The notes beneath the pieces are model-generated. The model did no database searches. It saw nothing but the letters and a program-made list of their open reading frames with translations, and was not told where the DNA came from. DNA of 64,000 nucleotides, taken from Oceanobacter sp. (GTDB lineage Bacteria; Pseudomonadota; Gammaproteobacteria; Pseudomonadales; Oceanobacteraceae). The translations under genes were made by a program, and so were the position numbers. This document shows positions 27,575 to 37,254 of the stretch, one piece after another. The stretch spans positions 1-64,000 of the forward strand of contig NVWL01000006.1 of the NCBI GenBank assembly GCA_002733645.1. Direction: 5' to 3'. How positions within the stretch are numbered: position 1 is the first letter of the stretch; the number at the start of each line of letters is the position of its first letter.

Positions 27575-29164
27575 GTGTTTATAAAATTTCGTGCGTTAAC
27601 ACTGAAATACAACAACTCAGTTGTGCGCCGCATATTTATCCACTTTATTATTACGTCGTTATTTGTCGGCGGCATTGCGGGTGCCCTACTATTTACTTGG
27701 ACTTACCAACAGCAGAGCCAACGCCACCAAGAAAGATCGGATGATATTCGTAACAGCTACATTGGCCCTGTTGCTCACGCGGTATGGCAATACGACCGCG
27801 AACAGCTCAAGTACATTCTTACCGGTATTCAAGCACGCGGCGATGTAAACTATGCCCGTGCTAGCGACCATTCGTCACTCAGTGTTGAAGTCGGCGTACG
27901 CCCTTACCACACGAAAGTCACTCTGATTCCTCTTGATTACGAAGGCAATAGTATTGGTACGTTAGAACTCAGTATTGATGAATCCGTTGTGCTTAGAAAT
28001 TCCGTGGTTAATGCCATTCCGTATTTGACCTCCCTACTCATCGTTCTGTTTTCACTCGCTGTCACACTAGCCTTGGTGGTTTACCGTATTGTTACCCAGC
28101 GAGTAACGACGCTGGCGCGCGGCATTGAATCACAATTGAAACTCGGGATTCATGACTCGATTCCAGTACAAGTAAGCCAACACGGTGACGAGATCGATCA
28201 ATTGCAGATCGCCTTTAATAACTTAAACGAGCAACTGTTAGACGAATTACTGCGCAATAAACGCACACAGCAACAGCTAAGCGTATTCAATGCCGAGCTT
28301 GAAGAGCGCGTAGAGGAGCGCACCCAACATTTATCCGAAACGATTCAGCGCTTAAACCAAACTCTCGATGATCTTAACGCCACTCAAGGGCAGTTAATTG
28401 AATCAGAAAAACTGTCTGCACTCGGCGGGATGATTGCTGCCATCGGCCATGAAATTGAAACCCCTTTCGGCCTCTGTTTAACTATGGAATCTTGCCTGCG
28501 TAACGACCTTAAAGATCTGAAGCAAAGTCTAGGCGCAGATCTCAGTGAAGAATCCACTCAGCAGATTCATGCCGTCAGTGAAAGCCTAGATATGCTGAAG
28601 CAGAATCTTCGTCGCGCCAGTGAACTCATGAAAAGCTTTAAAGAAGTGTCCGCTGGGCAGATTGGCAACGACAGTGAGTGGATTAACATTAAGGATACGA
28701 TTTCAGAGTTGGTGTATAGCCTCACCCCGACCCTACGCCACACTCAACATCAAGTAACGATTGATTGCCCTGAAAGTATTTCAATACAAGCATCAGCGTC
28801 GGCCATTAACCAAATTCTAACCAACCTGATCATGAACTCGTTAAATCATGGTTTTGTGAATATAGAAGAAGGCGTCATTACTATCAAAGTGGGCGAAGAC
28901 CGCGACAACATCGTCATGCTCTACACTGATAATGGCGTTGGTTTAAGCGAAGAAGCTCAAATTAAAATATTTGAGCCCCTGTTTACAACCAAGCGCGGCA
29001 AAGGCGGAACAGGGCTAGGTATGCACCTTGTTTATAATATCGTCCATCACCGTATGAAGGGCGATATTACACTCGAAGAAACCAAGACAGGCGTTGCATT
29101 TCGCGTCGCCATTCCTAAGCGTAAAGCACAACGCCGCAACAAAAGCCGCGACGCTATCTACTAA
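27575..29164 (+). CDS. Orphan sensor histidine kinase (HEIxTP type)
   Basis: A 529-residue membrane kinase. TM1 at residues ~20-42 (FIHFIITSLFVGGIAGALLF), a periplasmic sensor domain of about 100 residues with RNSYIGPVAHAVWQYDREQL, TM2 at ~152-172, HAMP, a coiled coil (LEERVEERTQHLSETIQRLN), the phosphoacceptor motif GHEIETPFG with His at about 292, then the HATPase domain with N box LTNLIMNSLNHGF, G1 YTDNGVGL, F box FEPLFTTK and G2 GGTGLGMHLV. The motif has Glu where HEINTP kinases have Asn. No response-regulator gene is near. GTG start at 27575 after GAGAG; it lies 330 bases downstream of the RND permease and convergent with the next RND operon. Confidence 0.9.
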   Translation: MFIKFRALTLKYNNSVVRRIFIHFIITSLFVGGIAGALLFTWTYQQQSQRHQERSDDIRNSYIGPVAHAVWQYDREQLKYILTGIQARGDVNYARASDHSSLSVEVGVRPYHTKVTLIPLDYEGNSIGTLELSIDESVVLRNSVVNAIPYLTSLLIVLFSLAVTLALVVYRIVTQRVTTLARGIESQLKLGIHDSIPVQVSQHGDEIDQLQIAFNNLNEQLLDELLRNKRTQQQLSVFNAELEERVEERTQHLSETIQRLNQTLDDLNATQGQLIESEKLSALGGMIAAIGHEIETPFGLCLTMESCLRNDLKDLKQSLGADLSEESTQQIHAVSESLDMLKQNLRRASELMKSFKEVSAGQIGNDSEWINIKDTISELVYSLTPTLRHTQHQVTIDCPESISIQASASAINQILTNLIMNSLNHGFVNIEEGVITIKVGEDRDNIVMLYTDNGVGLSEEAQIKIFEPLFTTKRGKGGTGLGMHLVYNIVHHRMKGDITLEETKTGVAFRVAIPKRKAQRRNKSRDAIY

Positions 29165-29193
29165 CCCAATCCCAACGACTAACCCAATCTACT

Positions 29194-32100
29194 TTAAGAG
29201 TGAGCGCTGGCCTCTTCTGCTGCCTCGGCAGGGTTCGCACTCTCACCGATGCCTAGCTTCTCCTGAATACTGACCAAAATCACATACAGCGCTGGCAGTA
29301 CCAATAAGCAAATAAAGGTCGTAAATAAAATACCAAAGCCTAAAGACACTGCCATTGGCGTAATAAATTGCGCCTGGCGTGACGTTTCAAACACCATTGG
29401 AGCAAGGCCACCAAACGTGGTTAAAGTGGTCAGTAGAATGGGGCGAAAACGCCTTACTCCAGCAAGCACAATCGCTTCTTTACCATGTAAGCCATCACGG
29501 CGACGCAATCGGTTGGCGTAATCTACAAGTATTAAACTGTCATTCACAACCACGCCCGCCAACGCCACAATGCCCATAATGCTCATGATACTTAAGCCAT
29601 AACCCAGCAACATATGACCCAGCATGGCTCCACCTGCACCAAAGGGAATCACAATCATAATGAGCAAAGGCTGAGAGTAACTACGGAACGGAATCGCCAG
29701 CAGCACATAAATCAACAAGAGCGCAAAGATGCCATACAACTGCAGCGACGACATGGTATCCGCCGTCTCTGCTTGCCTACCTTGGAAACCCAAATCTATA
29801 CCGGGATAACGCGCAGAAAGCTCTGGAAATACCTCTGTGCGCAATAAATTCATGACGGCGGTATTTTGCTCTCGCGGTTCAATGTTGGCGGTGACATTAA
29901 CAATCTGACGACCATCACGCCTAGAAATGGTTGACGGCGAAGTGCCTTTACGCAACGTCGCTATTTCAGAGAGTGGCACATAACTGCCCGAAGGTGTCAG
30001 TATCAGTAAGCGCTCAATATCCGCCGCACGACTTCGTTCATCCTCGGGTAAACGAACAAGCACCGTCACTTCACTGGTATTACGTTGCTGACGTAATGCA
30101 CGAGCACCATAAATCGACGCACGTATTTGTGCTGCAACAGCCGATGACTCAAGGCCAAGGCTGCGCCCCATTTCTGTTAACTCAACATCCCACTCGGGCT
30201 TACCACTGTTAAAGCCATTGGCAATATCTTGAACACCACTAATTTCAGCCATGGCTGCTGCCATGTCGGCACTGGCTTGTTCCAATATTTCAGTGCGGCT
30301 GCCTCGTAATTCGACCGTTAAGCCAGCCCCTCCTGACGGGCCGCCACCACGTTCAGAATCAAAGGTTAAACTACGAACCCCCGACAATTCTCCAATGTCT
30401 GCTCGCCATAAATCAACCAATGCGCTGGCTGGCATTGGGCGCAAATCGGAATCCACCATGCGGCCTTCAATTTCAACACTGCTGCCGTTAATGTCACCTT
30501 CAATGCTTAATAAAAATTGCGCGCCGTCTTGTTCATAAGGGGCGACGACTTTGACTAAGCTTTGCTCAACTTTTTCACGAATATCCAACGCTTGAGACAT
30601 AGGCGCATTGGATGGCAACTCAACCGTCGCCACCACAAACTCACCTTCAATACGAGGAAACATGCTAAAGCCCATACGGCCACTGGCAGGCCATGCTAAG
30701 GCAATCATTAAAAAGAATACTGCAATAGCCACCGTAATCGTTGGGTACTTGACCGACCAATCCAACGCGGGTTTGTATTGAGTATGAATAAAATGCCCTA
30801 AACGTTTATCCGCAGCACGTTGAATTCTTTCAAGAATATTCAACGGAGCATCTTTCGATTTCTTCTTTAAGTTCGCCAAGTGCGTTGGCAAAATAAAGAG
30901 TGCTTCAATCCAAGAAATAATAAAGCAGCTTATCACCACAATCGGGATGGCAATAAACAATTTACCCATCATGCCGGGTAACGCTAATAAAGGAAGGAAG
31001 GCAGCCACGTTGGTCAAAATAGCAAACGCTAATGGCACGGCGACTTCACGAGCACCAGCCACGGCAGCGTCTTCAAACGCCATCCCCTGCTGCATGTGTT
31101 CAAAAATATTTTCACCGGCAATAATGGCGTCATCAACAACAATCCCCAGTGCCACAATAAAAGCAAACATGGAGATCATATTGATCGATACATCCGCTGC
31201 CGGAATTAATAAGAGCGAACCAAGAAACGCAGTAGGAATACCCATCGTCACCCAAAATGCGAGACGATATTCTAAAAATAAACTGAGCAGCACGAGCACT
31301 AAAATTAAACCAATAGCCGCGTTTTTAAGCAGTAAGCCGACCCGCTCGTTGTAGGTTTTTCCATCGTCGTCAGTGACGATCATCTCAACTTGAGGCGGCA
31401 AGGTTGGATAAATTAATTCAAGTTGACGATACGCCGCTTCAGTTACCGTTAGCGGCGTTTGATTCTCGGTACGATAAATATCAAACCCTAACGATGTTTG
31501 ACCGTTGTACGTCACCAGCCGATTTGAATCACTAAAACCTTCAGTAATGGTCGCGACATCACCTAAACGCACCAACACACCACTTTCACCTGAGACGACC
31601 GGTACATCACGGAAATCTTCAGCCCAGTAAGCGCGGTTATCTAAGGTTAATAAAATATCACCACCGCTGGTACGAACGGTACCCGCGCTTTGCTCGATGG
31701 CATCACTACCAATGACGCTCGCCACGTCTTGCAAGGTTAAGCCCAATGCTTCGAGTGAAGCTTGCTTAATTTCAATATGAATTTCTTCGGCCGGGATACC
31801 CTTTAATTCAACCTTTGAAATCTCGGGGGCATCAAGAAAAGTCTCTCGAATTTGCTCACCCAGTTTTTTCATTTCAAATTTATTGAGTGGCCCCAGTAAG
31901 ACCAATTCCATTACTTCACGGCTGTGGCTAGCAATACTGACCACAGGCCGCTCAATACCCGCCGGAAAGGTGGTGATGTTATTCACCGCTTGCTGAATAT
32001 CCTGATACGCTTGCTGCCGGTCAGCGCCATTCTCTAATTCAACGCGAACGATTGCAGAGCTTTCTGCCGCGGTTGAAGTAATCTCCGCAAAACCATCCAA

Positions 32101-32343
32101 CGAACTTAATTCGTTTTCTACTGGCAGAACAACGCCCTGTTCCATTTCTGATGGAGTAGCACCAGGGTAAGCAACTTGTACGATCACCATGTCGGCATCG
32201 GTGTTGGGAATGAATTCTTTACGAATAACCATCGACATCAAAAAACCGCCGATAATTAAAAAAGCCATCAACAAATTAGGAGCCACGCCATGCCGTGCCA
32301 TCCACGCAATCGGGCCACCTTTTCCTCTGCTGTATTGACTCAT
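29194..32343 (-). CDS. RND efflux pump permease (tripartite operon)
   Basis: A 1049-residue RND permease of the hydrophobic/amphiphilic efflux type. TM1 (NLLMAFLIIGGFLMSMVI), porter domain 1 (YPGATPSEMEQGVVLPVENE), TM4 with the proton-relay pair in GIVVDDAIIAGENIFEHM, porter domain 2, and the last TMs with GIVALAGVVVNDSLILVDYA. The sequence RIEGEFVVATVELPSNAPM suggests the branch of proteobacterial pumps annotated as acriflavine-resistance-like. The start overlaps the adaptor gene's stop by four bases (ATGA). Third gene of the operon TolC-like, adaptor, permease, with complete parts for a drug or metabolite efflux system. Confidence 0.92.
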   Translation of the reverse strand: MSQYSRGKGGPIAWMARHGVAPNLLMAFLIIGGFLMSMVIRKEFIPNTDADMVIVQVAYPGATPSEMEQGVVLPVENELSSLDGFAEITSTAAESSAIVRVELENGADRQQAYQDIQQAVNNITTFPAGIERPVVSIASHSREVMELVLLGPLNKFEMKKLGEQIRETFLDAPEISKVELKGIPAEEIHIEIKQASLEALGLTLQDVASVIGSDAIEQSAGTVRTSGGDILLTLDNRAYWAEDFRDVPVVSGESGVLVRLGDVATITEGFSDSNRLVTYNGQTSLGFDIYRTENQTPLTVTEAAYRQLELIYPTLPPQVEMIVTDDDGKTYNERVGLLLKNAAIGLILVLVLLSLFLEYRLAFWVTMGIPTAFLGSLLLIPAADVSINMISMFAFIVALGIVVDDAIIAGENIFEHMQQGMAFEDAAVAGAREVAVPLAFAILTNVAAFLPLLALPGMMGKLFIAIPIVVISCFIISWIEALFILPTHLANLKKKSKDAPLNILERIQRAADKRLGHFIHTQYKPALDWSVKYPTITVAIAVFFLMIALAWPASGRMGFSMFPRIEGEFVVATVELPSNAPMSQALDIREKVEQSLVKVVAPYEQDGAQFLLSIEGDINGSSVEIEGRMVDSDLRPMPASALVDLWRADIGELSGVRSLTFDSERGGGPSGGAGLTVELRGSRTEILEQASADMAAAMAEISGVQDIANGFNSGKPEWDVELTEMGRSLGLESSAVAAQIRASIYGARALRQQRNTSEVTVLVRLPEDERSRAADIERLLILTPSGSYVPLSEIATLRKGTSPSTISRRDGRQIVNVTANIEPREQNTAVMNLLRTEVFPELSARYPGIDLGFQGRQAETADTMSSLQLYGIFALLLIYVLLAIPFRSYSQPLLIMIVIPFGAGGAMLGHMLLGYGLSIMSIMGIVALAGVVVNDSLILVDYANRLRRRDGLHGKEAIVLAGVRRFRPILLTTLTTFGGLAPMVFETSRQAQFITPMAVSLGFGILFTTFICLLVLPALYVILVSIQEKLGIGESANPAEAAEEASAHS

Positions 32344-33488
32344 TGAGCAGCTCCTTCACTGTCAGCAATGCGTACTAACAATCCTGGCACTGCAGCATCG
32401 ACTTTACTGACTAATAATTTATCGCCAGCCTTAAGTCCTGCACTTATCCATGCTTTATTACGTCCCGCGTAATCAACCTCAACCTCGCGTAACGCCAGTT
32501 TATTATCGACCACAACCCAGACGGTATTATTGTCATTTAAATGCTGACGAGCAATCACGTACGAAGAGTCTGAAGCGCGTCCATACAAGGTGACATTGAG
32601 GTAATCATTCACCAGTACTTTTGGCCCTGAGGATGAACCAAGTGGATCCTTAAGTGACAGCATCACTCTGGCTTGTCGGTCACCGCTATCCACCGCAGGC
32701 AATACATTTAACACATCCGCAAGACGCGTTTTATTGTGCCAAGACGTATGCGATAAGGTCACAGGATATTGAGTGTCCAGCTGTTCTAAAAAGCTGCGTG
32801 GCACTTTGGTTTCAATCCAATATTCCGTTGTCGACACGACAGAGAATAAAACGCTGCTGGCAGTCGCATAACTGCCTGTACTTAAACTACGAGATTGAAC
32901 TTGGCCATCAAATGGCATGCGAATATCGGTACGTTTTAAGTTCGCTTTTGCTTGATCAACAGCGGCATGTGCGGCGGCAATATCGGCTTCTGCTGCTTGT
33001 AATTGTGGCTTTCGTAATACCAGTGATTTATCAGAGTCACTAAGCTCAACGCCAGATAAATCATATTCAGCTTGTGCCAGTGATACTTGCCCTTGCTCTA
33101 TGGCTAATGCGGCTTTTGCTTGGGCTAACGCGGCTTCGGCTTCCCGTAACGCTAACTGATAATTCGTTTTATCTAACTGCGCCAGCAAGGTGCCTTTTTT
33201 AAGCACGGCACCGGGAACCGCTTCTGGTGCTAATAACTCAATCTCGCCGCTTACTTGTGCGACTAAATCAACGCTTTGGGCCGCCATGACACTGCCACCA
33301 GCACTCCAGCTCGGGCGTGAAGATTCTTTCTGTAAATCAATGGCATCCACTAATCGAGCAACCTGCTCTGGTTTTACTTTCTGGGGTTTTGGCGCGGTTT
33401 CATTAATGATTTTAAAAGCGTATACCCCAGCCACTAAGATAAGCAGAGTGATTAACGCTAGTATCATATTTTTATTGCCTGCGTTCAT
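32340..33488 (-). CDS. RND efflux periplasmic adaptor (tripartite operon)
   Basis: A 382-residue membrane fusion protein. The N-terminal hydrophobic segment (MILALITLLILVAGVYAF) lacks a lipobox and may serve as a membrane anchor. Lipoyl halves GGSVMAAQSVDLVAQVSGEI and LKRTDIRMPFDGQVQSRSL flank an Ala/Gln-rich helical hairpin (REAEAALAQAKAALAIEQGQ). Then beta-barrel and membrane-proximal parts (IETKVPRSFLEQL, VNDYLNVTLYG, DNNTVWVVVDNKLALREVEV). It overlaps the permease start by four bases and begins on the last base of the outer-membrane factor's stop (TAATG), so all three are translationally coupled. Confidence 0.92.
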   Translation of the reverse strand: MNAGNKNMILALITLLILVAGVYAFKIINETAPKPQKVKPEQVARLVDAIDLQKESSRPSWSAGGSVMAAQSVDLVAQVSGEIELLAPEAVPGAVLKKGTLLAQLDKTNYQLALREAEAALAQAKAALAIEQGQVSLAQAEYDLSGVELSDSDKSLVLRKPQLQAAEADIAAAHAAVDQAKANLKRTDIRMPFDGQVQSRSLSTGSYATASSVLFSVVSTTEYWIETKVPRSFLEQLDTQYPVTLSHTSWHNKTRLADVLNVLPAVDSGDRQARVMLSLKDPLGSSSGPKVLVNDYLNVTLYGRASDSSYVIARQHLNDNNTVWVVVDNKLALREVEVDYAGRNKAWISAGLKAGDKLLVSKVDAAVPGLLVRIADSEGAAQ

Positions 33489-34897
33489 TATTCTGTTTCT
33501 CCAAACTGACCATGACTAACGGCTTTGTATAACTGAATGCGAGCCTGAATTAGGCTCCAACGAGCGGTAAGATACTGTTTTTCTAATGCGAGTAATTCTT
33601 GCTGCGCATTAAGTAGGTCAAGAAAATCAATTTGACCGCGCGCGTAGTACATATCCTGTAACTGCAAAGTTTTGCGGGCGAGGTCTAATTGATCTTTCAG
33701 GCTTTGTGCGGTGTGGACATAACGGTCTTCCACCACCAAGGCTTCCTGAACTTCTTGCGCGGCTTCCAATACAGTTTGCGTGTAATTAGCGACGGCTTCA
33801 GCTTCTAGCGCTTTTTGTCGTGACACTTCAGCACGACGCTGAGCACCATCAATCAAAGGCAATACCAAAGAGCCAGCAAGGTTAGCCACCCAGTTATCAA
33901 ACACTTGGCTTAACTCACTGTCTTCGCCAGTGTAAGACGCCGACAAGGTAAATCGCGGATAACGATTCGCAACCGCAGCAGCCACACCAGCACCTGCCGC
34001 TTGGAGCTGATAGAAAGCTTGTTGAACATCTGGCCGTGCCTTTAATGCCTCTAGAGAGACGCCTGATTGATTGTCAGGTAATTGAGGTAAGGTCGTCAGG
34101 CTATTAAGCGTATCGTCTGAAACAACAGCATCGGCTTGTCCACTCCACAAATTAATTTGTTGTAAATAAATAGCCTGTTCAGCCTTGGCAGATTGAAGGT
34201 CGACATTGATCGATTCAACCAATTTTTGCTGTTGCCATACGTCCGTTAACGCTGCCTGACCGCTGCGCTTACGACCTTCTATGACTGTTAACGCCGTGGT
34301 CAAACGATCACGCTGTCGCTCAAGTAAAATAAGATTTTCACTTTGCATTCGTAAACCAAGCCAGGAGGTGGTCATCTGCCCAGCCACGGTATTCGCCAGC
34401 GTTCGATAAGCGGCCACAGTCGCATCGGCGGTAAATTCTGACTGGCGAGCATTCGCTCGAATACTGCCCCATAAATCCAGCTCATAGCTGGCGGTTAAAC
34501 CACCAGACCATTGCGATGTGGTGGTGTCATCTTCATTCCAGCGACGTGACTTCCCCAACTCGGCGTTTACCGTTGGGTAATAGTCACTTCGACTTCCTCG
34601 TAGCGAGGCTAAACTTTGCTCAACACGCGCACTTGCTGCTTTAAGACTGTAGTTATTCGCCAGTGCCTTCTCGACCAAAGCATCTAAGGTTGAATCATTA
34701 AAGCTTACCCACCAATTCACCGAGGGAAGCTCACCGCTAGCTTCGGTGAAGGTTGCAGGCATGGTCGGTAAATCGGGCACAGAGGTGTGTTGCGTTCCTG
34801 TGAAAGTAGAACAACTTGCCAGCATGACAGGCAGTGCTATGGCTGCCCATGCACGGTGATTGAACCTAAAAGAGGATGAAGCAGACAAGCGAATCAA
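33488..34897 (-). CDS. TolC/NodT-type outer-membrane efflux lipoprotein
   Basis: A 469-residue outer-membrane channel. The signal ends in the lipobox VMLASCSTF (lipid on Cys near residue 29). Two outer-membrane-efflux repeats follow: LVEKALANNYSLKAASARVE in the first, and VSLEALKARPDVQQAFYQLQ in the second, with long helical barrels (KARPDV is the NodT-family signature) and the C-terminal YARGQIDFLDLLNAQQELL. It is the first gene of the operon with the adaptor and permease downstream. It may also serve the adaptor/permease pair at 23-27 kb, which lacks its own channel. The promoter lies in the gap beyond 34897. Confidence 0.92.
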   Translation of the reverse strand: MIRLSASSSFRFNHRAWAAIALPVMLASCSTFTGTQHTSVPDLPTMPATFTEASGELPSVNWWVSFNDSTLDALVEKALANNYSLKAASARVEQSLASLRGSRSDYYPTVNAELGKSRRWNEDDTTTSQWSGGLTASYELDLWGSIRANARQSEFTADATVAAYRTLANTVAGQMTTSWLGLRMQSENLILLERQRDRLTTALTVIEGRKRSGQAALTDVWQQQKLVESINVDLQSAKAEQAIYLQQINLWSGQADAVVSDDTLNSLTTLPQLPDNQSGVSLEALKARPDVQQAFYQLQAAGAGVAAAVANRYPRFTLSASYTGEDSELSQVFDNWVANLAGSLVLPLIDGAQRRAEVSRQKALEAEAVANYTQTVLEAAQEVQEALVVEDRYVHTAQSLKDQLDLARKTLQLQDMYYARGQIDFLDLLNAQQELLALEKQYLTARWSLIQARIQLYKAVSHGQFGETE

Positions 34898-35203
34898 AAT
34901 AGTAGCTCCGCGTGATGATAGAAACCCAGAGGCAATTTTTACGCTGTTAGCATCAAAATACGCATGAATTAGTTAATCGCGGGCAGCTCTATAAAGGATA
35001 AACACTGACCACACTTGAATGATAATCAGTCTTGACTCGATAGAACATAGACCCTAACCCTTCTTTACTGCAATCGACAAATTGTTAGGAATCGACAAAT
35101 AGTCAGTAAAGTGCCCCAACTTATGTCTCACACATTGAGTTGAGGCAGGGGTCAATCAATAGTCAGTAGCTTTAACTCAACCTAAGCATCGTCGTTTAGG
35201 TCG
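34898..35203. other. Intergenic region between two minus-strand operons
   Basis: About 300 bases. It should hold the promoter of the tripartite RND operon on the left and the transcript end of the MMPL operon on the right. I see two short repeats of ATCGACAAAT (near 35072 and 35092) and the related ATCAATAGTCAGTA, but no gene, no convincing terminator and no recognisable operator. Confidence 0.35.
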
Positions 35204-36445
35204 TTAGAAGTAGAAATTAAGACCAACCTCAACGCTGTCATCCCGTCGGAAAGCCGACAAAGGATCGTCAGTGCCCGCCTCTACGGCAAACAAGGTAACG
35301 TCCATAGTGGTTGATGGATTAAGGCGCGTCGTCCCTTCCAGCAAAAAGAAATAGCTTGCGGTGTCATCAAGGTCTTGAGTAATCCCAGCCAAAATTTCAC
35401 TTGAGGCCATATCGTTAAACGCAAAGCGTGTTCCTAAAAACACATCATTCTGAGCAAGTGCATCGGTACCACGGCTGTCGTATTGATACTCAAGCAGTAA
35501 GCCTAAATCAATCGCGGTATCCATAGGCCCAACAACAGTGTATTCAAACCCAGTGACCGCGGCAGTTTGATCTTTTACTTCAGTGCCACCCAGTTCTTCA
35601 ATCTGAATATCACGATGCAAAAGCTCAGCTTTCAGCAGCCAGCCTTCTGGAGCGAATTGCACCGTTGCACCGATTTGATTTTGCATGGGATAAAAAGCCG
35701 TCAAACCGGTCACCACCGGCTCAGTACCGACGATGGCAAGGTTCGGAACATAGAGTGGCTCACGCGATGTGCCACGAAATACAGAGGTCGAGAGATCAAG
35801 CGAATAACCGCTTAACTCAAAGGTGTTAGACCAACGTAACGCAAGATCGGTGTGTCGCTCTTCCGCATTGGCTTGGTATAACGCTTCCTCTTCGACAACA
35901 TAAGGAAACCGCATCCGGCCTTCTTCCCCCGGAAACGTACGCTCACGGAATCCCGGCAACACAAACGCTTCCCACGTACCTGAGTCGCCATACCACATAG
36001 CCTGAACCATGGGCTGACCTAACTTTTCTTCTCCGTCAGACGATTCCACTAAGTCGGTTTGATTGATCACATCCACTAAGTGCAACGATTCTGTGACACC
36101 CCAAAAAACGCGCCCTATACCTGCACGCACCTCCCATTGGCCATCCCAGGTCATGTACATGGCTTCACGAATGTCCGCATGAGTACGTTCGGAATCTGCA
36201 TGGTCATAACGATAAAACGGTGTCAGTGTGAATCGGCCATTACCACCTTCAGAATCCCATACCATTTCAGGCTGCAAACTTAATGACCATTGATCATCCA
36301 CCTGCTTGGGGTACGCCGCCTCTTCGATAAAACGACGCCCTTCAATTCCAGCTTCCAATGACCAATCAAGTGCGATGCTCGGCGCACTTGATAAAGCCCC
36401 TAACAGCGCACATGGAAATACGGTCAGTGATAATGACTTTTTCAT
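35204..36445 (-). CDS. Outer-membrane beta-barrel protein of an MMPL operon
   Basis: A 413-residue exported protein. Signal peptide (SLTVFPCALLGALSSAPSIA). The mature part is made of alternating amphipathic strands with aromatic girdles (GNGRFTLTPFYRYDHADSER, WEVRAGIGRVFWGV, GYSLDLSTSVFRGTS, MDVTLFAVEAGT) and ends in VEVGLNFYF, with terminal Phe, so a large outer-membrane barrel is likely. It is the last gene of an operon after a LolA/outer-membrane-lipoprotein-sorting-like protein and an MMPL transporter; such trios are common in marine gammaproteobacteria and presumably form an envelope lipid-transport path. I do not recognise a named family. Confidence 0.7.
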   Translation of the reverse strand: MKKSLSLTVFPCALLGALSSAPSIALDWSLEAGIEGRRFIEEAAYPKQVDDQWSLSLQPEMVWDSEGGNGRFTLTPFYRYDHADSERTHADIREAMYMTWDGQWEVRAGIGRVFWGVTESLHLVDVINQTDLVESSDGEEKLGQPMVQAMWYGDSGTWEAFVLPGFRERTFPGEEGRMRFPYVVEEEALYQANAEERHTDLALRWSNTFELSGYSLDLSTSVFRGTSREPLYVPNLAIVGTEPVVTGLTAFYPMQNQIGATVQFAPEGWLLKAELLHRDIQIEELGGTEVKDQTAAVTGFEYTVVGPMDTAIDLGLLLEYQYDSRGTDALAQNDVFLGTRFAFNDMASSEILAGITQDLDDTASYFFLLEGTTRLNPSTTMDVTLFAVEAGTDDPLSAFRRDDSVEVGLNFYF

Positions 36446-36471
36446 AACAGCTCTCTCAATCTTTTAACGTA

Positions 36472-37254
36472 TTAACGCGCGCGCTTAAGCGCGGCTTTAC
36501 TAAAGTCTGAGTCCTTCAAACCATTATCGAATGTAATTTCATGAGTGATAATCGTCGTGCTTTTACCATTTTGATGATTTTGCATGGTCATCAAAGCAGC
36601 GCGCCAATACTTATCTTTGTACTCATGCCATTCACTCATTGTTAACGTTTTTAGTAGTGAGTTTTTGCGATCATAATATTCAGTTTTTACCGGGCGTAAG
36701 TGCTCAGTATCTAACCAAGTAATCTGACGTGTGTAGCCAGAAAACTGGTCCACTGGATCACTTTCAATCACATGACACGTTAAGTCTTGCGCACAAGGTT
36801 CATCGCGCAGATAGGTAAACTCATACTTTTCAGGCTCGAATGATCCCATGTCTTCATACGCAAATTCACTGCCCATGAACGGGCCAGACTTATTGCGCGA
36901 AGAGATACGCTTTACACGTTTTAAGGCGGGTAAATACAACCACTGGTCATCCGCTGTTTCAATATGTGAAAAACTCAAAAAGGTTGTGCCACTGACATCT
37001 TTTGGCTCATCAAAGATAGTTAAGCCTTTATCGCCATCGTCCAAAATTTCGAAGTTCTTCAAACGCATTTTACGTTTGGACTCTTCGCCCTGGGCATTAC
37101 GCAAAATCATCGTCATATTTGCCTGTGAATCGCCCCAGCCAGTATCTCGTGTTTTACGATCTTTTGAGATTTCTAAGCCACGACCACCATCATCAGCAAA
37201 GGCTGGCTGAGTCATTAATACCGCACCAGCGAGCAGTGTCATCATAAGTTTCAT
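36472..37254 (-). CDS. Outer-membrane lipoprotein-sorting (LolA-like) protein
   Basis: A 260-residue periplasmic protein: signal (LLAGAVLMTQPAFA), then a LolA-superfamily beta-sheet core with MTMILRNAQGEESKRKMRL, TFLSFSHIETADDQWLYLPA, LKRVKRISSRNKSGPFMGSE, and YTRQITWLDTEHLRPVKTEY. This set (LYLPALKRVKRI and GSEFAYEDM) is typical of the family encoded with MMPL exporters and annotated as outer-membrane lipoprotein-sorting proteins. It probably binds a hydrophobic ligand delivered by the MMPL pump. GGAG lies before the ATG, which overlaps the MMPL stop by four bases; a barrel protein follows. Confidence 0.85.
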   Translation of the reverse strand: MKLMMTLLAGAVLMTQPAFADDGGRGLEISKDRKTRDTGWGDSQANMTMILRNAQGEESKRKMRLKNFEILDDGDKGLTIFDEPKDVSGTTFLSFSHIETADDQWLYLPALKRVKRISSRNKSGPFMGSEFAYEDMGSFEPEKYEFTYLRDEPCAQDLTCHVIESDPVDQFSGYTRQITWLDTEHLRPVKTEYYDRKNSLLKTLTMSEWHEYKDKYWRAALMTMQNHQNGKSTTIITHEITFDNGLKDSDFSKAALKRAR

